NCBI GenBank assembly: GCA_001661515.1
Contig: LUVW01000019.1
Coordinates: 416,189 to 480,188, forward strand
Direction of reading: 5' to 3'
Length of the DNA stretch: 64,000 nt
Origin: Capniomyces stellatus
Lineage: Eukaryota > Kickxellomycota > Harpellomycetes > Harpellales > Legeriomycetaceae
Shown: piece after piece, positions 1-9,950 of the stretch
Layout of the letters: each line of letters starts with the position of its first letter
Numbering within the stretch: position 1 is the stretch's first letter
Notes under the pieces: model-generated
The model's database searches: none
Told to the model about the DNA's origin: nothing
The model's input: only the letters and a program-made list of their open reading frames with translations
Translations under genes and position numbers: made by a program

Positions 1-1419
1 TGGGGTAACATATTTCAAATACAAGTGTACCCAACTGATAACACAACGCTTTTTATTTCTGTTGACAATACAATGCTTTTGCTAACTTGGCTCTACTGAT
101 GTTTTATTGTATTCCAGGAGTCAGAGCCCTATCCAAAAGAGCTATGGGTGGAGTTTATTTTGCTGATTCTATCAGGCCAAATGGACACAAACACCTATAG
201 AGTTTGTAACGGAAAGTCGATGTTTGCAACACTGCACAAAGTTATAATGCTATCTACTGGTAAGTCGATTTCAAAGTTTAGCTTGATAGACCGACACTGG
301 CCGACCATAACATCTAAACTTTGACAATACATATATCTATCTAAAAGACAATTTCTGGTGTGAATAATTACTAGAGCGGCTGACCAAGTTTGCAGCCATT
401 TCCTTGGCTAGCTGTATCTGTTTAAACTCCAAAATCAGTCCAGCGGATTTATGGAATGCTGAAAATGAGTTGTTGGAATATCTGCTGGGCTATATCGAGG
501 AAACTGCAAATTATAAAAACGATTACCATACCTCAGAGGCAACAAAACTTGTGCTATACTTGGATTATCAACGACAGAACGACAGAAGAGACTCTAGACC
601 GATGGTTGAAAATCAGTTGGATAGATTTTCAAGGATACATGGAAACCAGGACCACATTAAAAGGAGCTTGTCAACAAACTTTGAGGGCGGCGAATATAGC
701 ACAGAGGATATGATATCGCCGCTATTATCGTTGCTAATTGGTAGAATAAGCAACAGCAAGGCTTTTAGTGAGAATATTGTGTTTTTTTTGAATCGAGAGC
801 CGGAGGTAAAAGTACTTGTGATAATACTGGAGTTTCTGCAGCGGGCCTTCAAGTGTAAAAAAATGGAGCTGTTTTTTTATACGGGCGATTTGTGTATCTT
901 GGTTGATTTATTTCTGCGAGAATTGTCTGCAATATCCGAATCAGAGTACATGGTAATTTGACGCAGTATACATAATTGTTTTTTTTACTTTTATAAACTT
1001 TGATTTATTGTACAGCCATGCTTACTAATCCTGGAATTTGTATTTACTAGCTCATTCAACTGTATATAAAGGCGTTTAATGCGCTGCTACTGACATCTCA
1101 GTACTCGAGCAGCAAACATAGGCTAGACGAGGCTGTTGTTTTGTTGGTTAGTATGCTTAGAAGACTGTTAGAGGATCAGTCAGAAACGCCAGTTGAGGGA
1201 AACTCGGTTACTTTTGCTACGAATATGAGAGAAAATATCAATAAGTCTGCTATGGGAATGCACGTAAACGGCCATGTATCTCATCCAAACGACGCTGCAA
1301 AACTACTTGATAGCACAAAACACAGATCAGTTTATGACCGGCGTACTACCCGGAAATGCATCGAGCTGGCACTGAAGAGGTGCAGAGAGATAAAGTTTAA
1401 CTCCAGCGCCAATTCTTGA
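1..1419 (+). CDS. LDB17: Dip1/Ldb17 (SPIN90-type) actin regulator, 3' part
   Basis: The 5' end lies outside the window. Three exons are visible: 118-259, 375-952 and 1051-1419 (TGA). They join in frame and give about 361 residues. A further exon probably ends at base 4, before a GTAACA donor. The central part reads FSENIVFFLNRE, then a leucine-rich helix, FFYTGDLCILVDLFLREL, and after the last intron LIQLYIKAFNALL. This order matches the leucine-rich domain of the SPIN90/Ldb17/Dip1 family. Family members bind and activate Arp2/3 complex to make seed filaments at cortical actin patches during endocytosis. The last ~90 residues are polar and look disordered. Splice sites are clear (GTAAGT donor, CTAG acceptors), and a TACTAATC branch-like motif precedes exon 1051. 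The family call is by remembered motif pattern. The missing N-terminus cannot be judged. Confidence 0.8.
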
Positions 1420-3707
1420 TAAATTGCGTTTTAGTAGCTAAAACCGCATCTACTTTTTCTAAAATAGTATCGTTAGCGAGTGTTTGTACTGCATACGTTT
1501 ATTGGAATTTTGGCATAATTGGTATATGGAATGGATGACTTTTGGACCTCCTTTATTTGGTTTATACGTTTATTTAGTTATTGCGTTATGTTTAGTTAGG
1601 TTTCTTTATTTTACATTTAGTAGTTTTTTTTTTTGAAATCCATTTTAGCTGTTTTATTTATTTCTTTATTTTACATTTTGGCTTCTATACTCATTTATTT
1701 GTTTTGTTTGTTATTATACTGTCTTTTTTAACTTGGACAAACACTGGATTTGAGTATTAAAAAATGGACTTATCAATGAAATTTTATAACTTGAAATAGT
1801 CGGTTCCAGCGATCCAAAAAAGACAATTTTCTATCTTAGTTGAGCAACACCAATAGTGCGTTTATTTGCTTAACTACTACAGACTATTATAAGGCGTTTG
1901 TTGCCATTAGTGTTGTTTTTATTTTTATGGGCTTAATTTATAATGCAATTAAAAATAGACTTTTGTTACATGACAATTTATTTCTCACGTAATGACAAAA
2001 CTGATTTACCAATTGCAATAAAAAAGGCTTTCCTTTTCAGAAACAAGATGTTCCTTTATAGGTATTAAACTCCAATTAATGCTTGTAAAAAAAGAAAGAA
2101 GAAAAGATATAGTGTTGCTTGCGGGGTAAAAAAGTTGTCTTGGCCTTGAATTATATTTCTGCTGTGCAAAAACTGACTAGTTGGAGGGTTGTTACTCTAA
2201 AACAGCTACTAGTTCACAGCTGTACCAAAGCCAAAGTTGTTTACACTATTTACAAGTGAAAGCATATATTGATACTGTGGCCTTTTAGGCGGGACTTGTT
2301 CTTACTTCTGTAGACTATAAAGCAGACCTTGCTATGGTTATGCGCTAGCAGAATGATACCGGTACACTTGTTGATGGCACAGTATTTAAGTGTTCTAGAA
2401 TCAAGATATCAGCTTGTATAGCTTAATGTCTTCTAATAAAAATAGACGCGATAATATGTTTATGCAGCCTGTGAGTCTGGATAGACCCAGCTAGGTCTGA
2501 ACAAGTCTGAATGATGGTTTGGCAACAACATGCCCTTAATAGGAAATAAATGGTTGCGCATTTATAAGAACTATTTTCAAATTACAATAAAATTTGACTA
2601 GGCTGTATATCTAATGCTCTAGCTCAAATCAACGAATGTAGACAAAAGTTCTAAACCAACATACTCCTTGCAAAAAGGCATTATTATGTAAAACAACGAT
2701 GATTATCAGGCGCTTAGAAAAACGTTGAAATAAATCCTGAAATGAAAGTCAACGCTATTTATCCAACTGTGAATTCATGTGTATTTACATATTTCAAGAG
2801 TGAGAGTACTTATATTGGCAGATTCGGTCTATTAGGTCTTTGGATATATAGACTTACCAAAATGAGTTTACATTGGATGGATGGGGAATGAAACTGTGAA
2901 TGGACTAAGTCTCGGGACATTTTGTCAGTGTTTTATCAAAAGAAAACAACTTGGGCAATACTAACCTAAATTTTTAATTGCTCTGAATTGCAATTCATAT
3001 AAATTATAGTTTTGCACACATTGGGCGAATAAATGTCTTTATTGGGATTATCAAATCCAAGCCAATTTTAACATTATCTAATCGCTTTTGCAATCAAAGG
3101 CTTGACTTGCACAGTTCTTGCAACTTTTTTTTTAAATTTTTTTTATGAAAAAGACAAATAGAACGGAGTGTATATACACGGAGTGTACTTTCTTTAATTG
3201 ATTCAAATAGTACTTATTCCAAAGTCACCAAGACTAGCCTTAGGAAGAAACAGTAAAAAAAAGATTCCAGAACAGATACATTTAGTTGTGAATTCCAAGG
3301 GCATAGACAATAAGCGCGCAAATTACTAGAATAAAAGCTATCTTGACGGACATATAGTAATAGGGCCTACCCCAAATAAAACACAGACATCATATTTACT
3401 AGATAAGCGCATTGCAGTTATAACTCGTATACGGCTGACTAAACACGAATAGCCTGTATTCAGAAATTCAATAACCTACTCTCTCCTAAGACCAAGAAAT
3501 AAATAAAAAGCAAGTATAATTAGAATTAGGGCGAGAATTGGATAGTATTAGTAAAAAACAGGCCTATATACAACTCTGGCTGCTGTTGAGTAGCCCGTAA
3601 TCGATTAGTATGAGCAAAACGATAAAACTTATCTGAAGACAACTATACAATCAAGCGAGATACAAAGTATAGACTATATAAGGGCAGAATAAATAAACAA
3701 GCAAAAG
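1420..3707. other. Gene-free AT-rich spacer
   Basis: This 2.3-kb spacer has no open frame of 60 codons on either strand. It contains many short T and A runs but no tandem array. I saw no tRNA-like T-loop, no retroelement similarity and no spliced coding pattern. The last ~100 bases should hold the SEC2 promoter and leader. They include a TATATAAG-like stretch at about 3674-3681, some 30 bases before the start codon. Confidence 0.6.
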
Positions 3708-6700
3708 ATGACTTATCAGAGGAGATTTAGAAGAGAGAGTGCAAAGGAATTAGGGGGGGAGGACTCATTGAGTCAAGAAGATACCGGAAATGCATCGAAT
3801 ACTCGTGAAGTGAATAGGTTTGGGGGCACTGACAATGGATTCCGGAGTGGTAATAACAAGGCGCACAAACTATTGTATCAGGAAAATGCTTACGGTGGTA
3901 TAAATATACCCAATAGTCAGTATATACAATCGGGCATATCTTATGAGGCACCAACTGACCATCATAGCCACCGGGAGATAGTCAAACATATAAGAGACAC
4001 CAAATTTTCTCAGATAGGCAACATGTCGCCACCAATGGTGAGCCCTAGAAGAAAAAGAAGCCAGACGAGTAGCCAAACCAAAAGGCTGGATAGACCAGGC
4101 TATGGGGTAGGCAAAGAGAGGGAGGAAGAGTTTTATTTTTTACAAAACCGAGAAGAAAAAAAGCAGTACGGAGAGGCTAGAAGTAGCGTGAGACTAAGAA
4201 ATGAATCTAAAACATCAAATGCGATTCGTGAAAAAACCGTGGGTAAAAGCGAAATAAAAAACAGAGAAAGCGTGAGCGATTTGCTAAGCAGAAAGGCGTC
4301 GATTATGGATTACTACTCAAAAAGAAGCACGGCCAATGCTGACAGCAAAGGTAATAAAGGCAGCTTGAGCGCTAAAGGGGGGGTAAAATTGAGACAGCTA
4401 ATAAAAGACAGCAGGAGTCATCCGTTAAAAGAAAATGCTGAAATATCAAAGACCAGCGCGGAAGTGAAGAAGGATACCAGTGACAATGTTGTTGAGGCTG
4501 AAGAGAATAAAGGCGCGGAGTGTTTTATAAGAATAACGAAAGGAAAGGGGCACCTTACTGGGAAAAAGGACACAGACCCGTATTTAAAAGACAATGATTT
4601 AATGGGAAAAAGAGAGGATGGAGGCGGTATGGACAGTGTGTTTATTAGCAGGGAAACATCTAAAAGCTACACCGCACGCCAAAACGATGCAATTTTGGAC
4701 CATCAAAAGGGCTACGCCAATAAGAACGTGGATGCAGCTAGAGGCGAGAGATTTTATGAGTATGCAAAACCAGAAGAAAGTAAGGGTAAAGGAGAGTTGG
4801 CACATTTGCACAATGAAGTTGTGGAAGGACTGGTTGAAACACTTCATGAAGAACGGTATAAAGCGGGATTGGAGCCCGAAAAGGACAAACGCTTGTTGTA
4901 TGACTTGGAGAGTGATATAAAACTAAACAGTAAGCGTTTGAATCTGCTTGAGCTTAAGAAGGGCGTTAGTGTAGGTGTAGTAAAGGACGTAGTGCTGTCA
5001 GATGGTGGGGAACTGAGTGGAGATTTGGTAGGCGTAACTAGAGGAAGATCGTATAGTATCCCTGAGAAGGTGATAAGGGAACTGGGCGCTAGCGCTACTG
5101 CAAGCAGCGTATTGTCTCAAAGTTTTGTAGCTGGTGATGTGGACGACGCGCATAGTGCGAAATCGATTGGGGAAAAGTCAGTGGATTTTGATGTTAAGCC
5201 TGAAAAGGCGCTATACAACGGTCAAGAGGGGTATGATAGCTCGGACCTTAAGATAAGCGAGAATGGTATCAAAGTGGTAAGACACAAGACCACAGGGTTA
5301 GAGGATAGAGTTGTACATGCTGGCAGAGCAACAGAGATTGGACCGGATGGATTATCGAAGCTTGGTTTTGGGATAAATAGCAACGGTGTTAATCTAGAGC
5401 CGACGGGTATCCACTTAGAAAGCGACAAGGTCAAACCGGATGTCGGTAGGGCGAGTATGTCAAGAAGATCCAGTCTGGAAAAGCTTGAGTCTATAATCAT
5501 GAGTGAAAAAAGAGCCAATAGAGAGAAGAAGGAAAGTAGTGAAAAAGAAGCAATTGTGCAACTGAGAAATAGCTTGGAAAAGAGAGGTAGTGTTGAGAAG
5601 AGGAACAGTGCTGAGAAGAGGAACAGCGCTGAGGGGAGGAGCAGTGTTGATAAGAGGAACAGCGCTGAGGGGAGGAATAGTGTTGATAGTAACGGGGTTA
5701 GAGGAGAAAATGCCAGACTAGAAAGAGAGCTAATCTTAGAAATAAAAAATAGGTTTGGGGGGATGGATATGGGACCTACTCCCAGTATGGACACTGTGGA
5801 ATTTGACAAGAGTAGGAATAAAGGCGGGGATGATAGAAAACACAGTGTAGACGAAAAAATATATTCGGATAGGGTTCTGGGCATTGAAAGCAAGCTGGGC
5901 GTGGATAATGTGGTGGGTATGACAAAACGGACAAGTTTGAACAATGAACCAGATGCAGAGAAGAGGGTTAGTTTAGAAAAGGTTTCAGGGTTAGAGAAAA
6001 GGTCGAGTTCGAGTTATAGAACAAGCACTGATAAGAGATCAAGTTTGGGAATCAATAATAGCACGAAAAAGACAAAGAACTTGACAAGCGACACAAATGT
6101 TGACAATAGGGACAACGTGGATGGGGCGGTGGTAGGGGGAAAAGGTTTCAAGGCGGAGAGTCGTTCTGTTGATAGCAGAATCAGCAGACCAAGAGCCGAG
6201 ACCAGCTTTGCGGTTGGCAGTAATAAGGAGAGAGGGTGGACATCGAAGTCAACGAGGCGATATCTGAACCCAAGCGACTCGGAAAATGAGCTCATATACT
6301 TGAATCGGTCGAGCGATTATAAAGCTTGGAAAAGGGATGATATTCCTTCCTCAGCCAGCGAGTTTAATGTGGATAAGACAAAGAAAAAGGGGTTTTTTAA
6401 CTTGGATTTTACAATGCTTTATTCAAAGGGAGACAATGATGCACAAGCTACAGACAACGACAAGTCAGAGAATGTTAGGAGAATGAGAAGAACCAAATCA
6501 AGTGTTGATACGACGGGCTTAGCAAATAGAGTTGAGGACGGGATTGAGTCACAGCCAACTAAGAAGAGCTCAGGAGAATATAAACGTGAGATAGACTCGA
6601 TGAAGAAAAGAATAGCGGAGATGGATCTTGAGTTTATTAGAATAAAAAATTTGGAGTTTAAATCAAATGAAGAGCTGGAGGCAAAAACACAGCAGCTGAA

Positions 6701-7970
6701 GATAACAAACGCGAAGCTCGAAAATGCAATAAAGGACAAAGAAGACTTTGAAAACGAGCTGGAGGAGCTTACGCAGGCTTTGTTTAGTGAAGCAAACGAG
6801 ATGGTTTCTGTTGAGAAAAAGGGACGATATGAAGCTGAGATGGCGAATAAGGAGTTATTGGAAAGGATTAGGGTGCTGGAGGAAATGAATTCAGAGTATA
6901 AAAAAGTAAACACTCTGCTGGGGTCTCAGCAAGACATCCACAGCCCTGGGACTGCCAACGAGGCTAATACAAGACGCAGAAAGAGCCATAGCCCTAATTT
7001 GGCGAGTGACACTGGAGTCAAAAACAAAAATTTGCGGTTGTTAATCCACTTTATAGAGTTTGTCAACAAACATGTGCCAAACAGCAGGCTTTTGCAAGCG
7101 CACGGAAGGCAAAAGAAGTTGAAAAGTAAAACTGGGAGTAAGAGGAAAGAAAAGTTCAATATTAACAACAGGTGTGCGCTGAAAAGAAGCATACATGCGA
7201 GAAAAAGTACGGTTCGGGTTGATGACGAACCCGGTGTTTGGAGTCGCTCCAAGTTTGTAAAGACATTGTTGTTGAGTAACGGCTATCTTAGCCTGGATAG
7301 AAAAACAAAGTGGTTTGCAAAGCTGGTTATCGACTCCATTGTCTGCGGATCATACAAACTCGAGCTCTTGGGCATTGAAAACGCAAAGAAATGCACGTTT
7401 TTCCCATCAGAAGATGCCAAATTGACATTGAGTTTATTCAGGGCTGGTCATACAGTGAGGTCAGAGTACTACTTGAGTGAAGTGTGTGCTCTGAAGTTCT
7501 ACAACTTGGTCAGCCTAATCAGCTATATCACACAGTGCCTTGATAAGATTAGCAAAAAGGCAAAAACAGCCCGAAAAGGAAGAACCGCGACAAGATCGAG
7601 GTACTTTTCATCCCATAGTTGCACCGCTAAAATGGGCTTCTTTTTGAAAATCGGTGTTGTGGTTTACTACTTGCAGTCGATTTGCAAGCACCAAAGCTCT
7701 TTGGGTTTGCTGAGCATAATCCCATCGCCAATCAACACACGTATTTCCAAGAACATATCAACAGAATCCGAACAGACAGTACAGATTCCAGAATTGACCC
7801 CTATTAATACCTCTGTCCGCGAGTCTCCGACCTCGCTTTTGCCTAATGTAAACGGAAGTACCATCAGCAGCAGAATTTATGACACCCTTCCGGAAAAAAC
7901 TGGGTCGACTCCCAATACATTGGGTGTCCAGATAAGCACTTTAGGTCTAGGCATAAACTTTGACGATTAA
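3708..7970 (+). CDS. SEC2: Sec2-type Rab GEF with long disordered N-terminus
   Basis: A single exon encodes 1420 residues. Residues 1 to ~950 are polar, rich in Ser, Lys, Glu and Asn, and look disordered. They include an 18-nt tandem repeat array at 5562-5690. Residues ~961-1068 form a continuous coiled coil containing LEELTQALFSEANEMVS, the signature of the Sec2/Rabin8 exchange domain. Family members activate Sec4/Rab8-type GTPases on secretory vesicles and link them to the exocyst. Residues ~1180-1285, with LSNGYLSLDRKTKWFAKLV and a later LKFYNLVSLISYI, resemble the C-terminal module of Sec2/Rabin proteins. The protein is about twice the length of yeast Sec2, and nearly all the excess is N-terminal. 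The start is the first ATG in the frame. The tail (residues ~1200 on) is C-rich on the coding strand while the rest is G/A-rich. The gene converges on bleomycin hydrolase. Confidence 0.82.
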   Translation: MTYQRRFRRESAKELGGEDSLSQEDTGNASNTREVNRFGGTDNGFRSGNNKAHKLLYQENAYGGINIPNSQYIQSGISYEAPTDHHSHREIVKHIRDTKFSQIGNMSPPMVSPRRKRSQTSSQTKRLDRPGYGVGKEREEEFYFLQNREEKKQYGEARSSVRLRNESKTSNAIREKTVGKSEIKNRESVSDLLSRKASIMDYYSKRSTANADSKGNKGSLSAKGGVKLRQLIKDSRSHPLKENAEISKTSAEVKKDTSDNVVEAEENKGAECFIRITKGKGHLTGKKDTDPYLKDNDLMGKREDGGGMDSVFISRETSKSYTARQNDAILDHQKGYANKNVDAARGERFYEYAKPEESKGKGELAHLHNEVVEGLVETLHEERYKAGLEPEKDKRLLYDLESDIKLNSKRLNLLELKKGVSVGVVKDVVLSDGGELSGDLVGVTRGRSYSIPEKVIRELGASATASSVLSQSFVAGDVDDAHSAKSIGEKSVDFDVKPEKALYNGQEGYDSSDLKISENGIKVVRHKTTGLEDRVVHAGRATEIGPDGLSKLGFGINSNGVNLEPTGIHLESDKVKPDVGRASMSRRSSLEKLESIIMSEKRANREKKESSEKEAIVQLRNSLEKRGSVEKRNSAEKRNSAEGRSSVDKRNSAEGRNSVDSNGVRGENARLERELILEIKNRFGGMDMGPTPSMDTVEFDKSRNKGGDDRKHSVDEKIYSDRVLGIESKLGVDNVVGMTKRTSLNNEPDAEKRVSLEKVSGLEKRSSSSYRTSTDKRSSLGINNSTKKTKNLTSDTNVDNRDNVDGAVVGGKGFKAESRSVDSRISRPRAETSFAVGSNKERGWTSKSTRRYLNPSDSENELIYLNRSSDYKAWKRDDIPSSASEFNVDKTKKKGFFNLDFTMLYSKGDNDAQATDNDKSENVRRMRRTKSSVDTTGLANRVEDGIESQPTKKSSGEYKREIDSMKKRIAEMDLEFIRIKNLEFKSNEELEAKTQQLKITNAKLENAIKDKEDFENELEELTQALFSEANEMVSVEKKGRYEAEMANKELLERIRVLEEMNSEYKKVNTLLGSQQDIHSPGTANEANTRRRKSHSPNLASDTGVKNKNLRLLIHFIEFVNKHVPNSRLLQAHGRQKKLKSKTGSKRKEKFNINNRCALKRSIHARKSTVRVDDEPGVWSRSKFVKTLLLSNGYLSLDRKTKWFAKLVIDSIVCGSYKLELLGIENAKKCTFFPSEDAKLTLSLFRAGHTVRSEYYLSEVCALKFYNLVSLISYITQCLDKISKKAKTARKGRTATRSRYFSSHSCTAKMGFFLKIGVVVYYLQSICKHQSSLGLLSIIPSPINTRISKNISTESEQTVQIPELTPINTSVRESPTSLLPNVNGSTISSRIYDTLPEKTGSTPNTLGVQISTLGLGINFDD
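5562..5690 (+). repeat. 18-nt coding tandem repeat in SEC2 (KRNSAE units)
   Basis: About seven imperfect 18-nt units encode hexapeptides such as KRNSAE, GRNSVD and KRGSVE at residues ~619-661 of the Sec2-like protein. Each unit keeps an R-x-S core, a possible basophilic kinase site. Similar single units (KRVSLEK, KRSSSS, KRSSLG) recur at about 5960-6050, as if an older array had decayed. Confidence 0.85.
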
Positions 7971-8429
7971 TTGGGTTTACCCTTTGTTTTGCTCTTTTTT
8001 TCCTTCTTGTTTTGCATTTAAAAAATAAAAACACCAACGAGATACTTTGTAATAGAACATAATTTTAAGCTGTTTACACTGTTTTAAACATTTTGGTGTT
8101 ATCTCTTAGTTTGATCTATATGTTTTAATGCGAACCAAAACAAAATCACACTCTGTAAAAAAAGGGGAAAAGACGAGTTAAAAGTGCAACCATTGCACAA
8201 TAACTATAAATCGTTTTTTTTTTAAAAAAAAAAAGCAGGAAACAACGAAACATATATATGGAGCAACCCTTGTCAATAATGATGAGATAAATACGCAGAA
8301 AAGAGTTTATTGGCATTATTAGCCATCAAAAAGTATAAAATCATTAGGAAATAAATATAGAAACTTGATGGTCTGCTAATACAGGTTGGACGTTTGGAGT
8401 ACAAAAATATATTAAAATACAGAAGCCGG
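7971..8429. other. Convergent 3' spacer with T10A12 tract
   Basis: This is the shared 3' flank of the converging SEC2 and bleomycin hydrolase genes. It holds a T-rich stretch just after the SEC2 stop and a T10A12 tract at 8214-8235 that can fold on itself or exclude nucleosomes. AATAAA-like motifs occur on both strands. No gene was seen. Confidence 0.5.
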
Positions 8430-9950
8430 CTAAGCAAGAGCACCCATGGGGTCCCATGGAGGGAGAACCACGGGGTCCATGCTCAAGAGATCCAAGAGGT
8501 CTTTAGGGACATCTTCAAAGTCAAGGACAATCTGGTAAACAAACTCATTGAACCAATCGTTTGTCATGGTCAAGAACCCTTTGTTGCCGCTATCCTCGCC
8601 CCAAGAGTTTTCAACTTTCCAGCGACTAACGCCTCTGCACTTTTTGCTAGGGTCGCTGTTGTCGATCTGGAGACCAGTAAACACCATTGCGTGTGTCATG
8701 AGACTTTCGCCGTACACCAACCTTTCGGCCTTGTCGAAGCTGGAATACAATCCGTCTATCCCAAAACCAGCTTTGTAGTCAATCACACTTGGGTCCAAAA
8801 CAGCATTGGTCTTTGACATGAATTTGCCAACATCGCAACCAAACCAGACTGGCTTGTCTTTGGAGGCTATGGCCTGAGCAGCCAAACACTTGACTCTGTT
8901 GATAGGGATGTTGATGTATCGGACCTGGGAGCTTGACCCTACCACGTTACCCAAATACTTTACCGTATACACCTTGTTGTACTCGTTTCTTGGGTCGTTG
9001 ATCAGCGAAATCGTGTTCTTTAGTCCGTTAGGGAAGTGCGAGTGATAGAACCCTAGCGGTGTTTGGTTAATCACTTCTACATACTCTTTATCCTTGTTGT
9101 AAAAGTTCCAGTTAAAGCTGGTAGGTGGTGTGCCAAGAGAAACACACAGGATTCTATAAATTTCGTCCATGCACTTCTTCTTGTACTCTTTAATCACTCT
9201 ATGTTTTTTCTCTTCGTCCCCCTTATTCTGCCCAGAAAGCTGCCTAATTTCCTTGCCAAACATTCTTAGTCTGCAGGTTATCAACGTGTCCATTTGGCGA
9301 CTGCTTGTTGAGTGGAATGTGTCTGGGTAGGCCTGGATAGGTACCACTCCGTACTTTTCCACTAATCCTACAAACATATCCCATTGGCCACCGTCGCCAA
9401 TAGGGTCTTTTAACAGGTGCTGAACCACTCTGCCCTCAAGATCCTCATCAGCCGTTTCCTCCATCAGCTTTAAATACCAGTTACTTTTCTCCATCTTGTC
9501 GTAGAAAAATAGGAATGTTTGTGATAACTCTACGCTCTCAACTTTGTATTTTTTCATCAACTGGAGTCTCAACACGTTTAGCCCAGCAAATAGCCAGCAA
9601 CGTCCACTAGACTTTTGGTTGGTTATTTTGCCCTCCAAACTCACCTTTTTGTTGAAAACGCTGGTGTTATCCAAGTACACCTCGCGGTTCTCCAACCCAC
9701 TAACATAAGACTCCTTTGACAAAGTATGCATTGCTAGAACATTCTTTCCATCCTTTTTAAAGTTCTCTCTATACTCTTCAAGCTCCTCGTATTGAATCCC
9801 CCCCTCGCAACTCATCTCGCCTGAAAGTCCCCCTTCCCTGCTTTCCTTCTGGATCTTAACATTTGCCATTCCCTGTCTAGCCTTCTCGACTCCGCTTGAA
9901 GAACCACTTTCAGCTCTTTTTGTTTCGATTTTTTTAACAAGAACTACCAT
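8430..9950 (-). CDS. LAP3: Bleomycin hydrolase (peptidase C1B)
   Basis: A single exon encodes 506 residues. The catalytic triad is visible: Cys118 in SSGRCWLFA, His420 in LMTHAMVF and Asn448 in VENSWGE. A GDGGQWDM loop lies at residues 185-192. The family forms a hexameric cytosolic cysteine aminopeptidase (yeast Lap3/Blh1/Gal6) that trims peptides, inactivates bleomycin and hydrolyses homocysteine thiolactone. The C-terminal arm PPWDPMGALA, which lies in the active-site cleft and limits activity to aminopeptidase action, is present. The encoded chain ends at Ala, without the extra terminal residue I recall for yeast (Lys) and human (Glu). The ~55 residues before EEYRENF are polar and not part of the conserved core, so initiation at Met28 is also possible. 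Coding-strand composition is G-rich at the 5' end and C-rich at the 3' end. Confidence 0.95.
   Translation of the reverse strand: MVVLVKKIETKRAESGSSSGVEKARQGMANVKIQKESREGGLSGEMSCEGGIQYEELEEYRENFKKDGKNVLAMHTLSKESYVSGLENREVYLDNTSVFNKKVSLEGKITNQKSSGRCWLFAGLNVLRLQLMKKYKVESVELSQTFLFFYDKMEKSNWYLKLMEETADEDLEGRVVQHLLKDPIGDGGQWDMFVGLVEKYGVVPIQAYPDTFHSTSSRQMDTLITCRLRMFGKEIRQLSGQNKGDEEKKHRVIKEYKKKCMDEIYRILCVSLGTPPTSFNWNFYNKDKEYVEVINQTPLGFYHSHFPNGLKNTISLINDPRNEYNKVYTVKYLGNVVGSSSQVRYINIPINRVKCLAAQAIASKDKPVWFGCDVGKFMSKTNAVLDPSVIDYKAGFGIDGLYSSFDKAERLVYGESLMTHAMVFTGLQIDNSDPSKKCRGVSRWKVENSWGEDSGNKGFLTMTNDWFNEFVYQIVLDFEDVPKDLLDLLSMDPVVLPPWDPMGALA

Noticed and set aside
5222..5944. 240-codon minus-strand frame inside SEC2, Ser/Leu-rich
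   Set aside because: Antisense of Lys/Glu/Asn/Ser-rich coding sequence. No motif, and it lies fully inside a supported gene.
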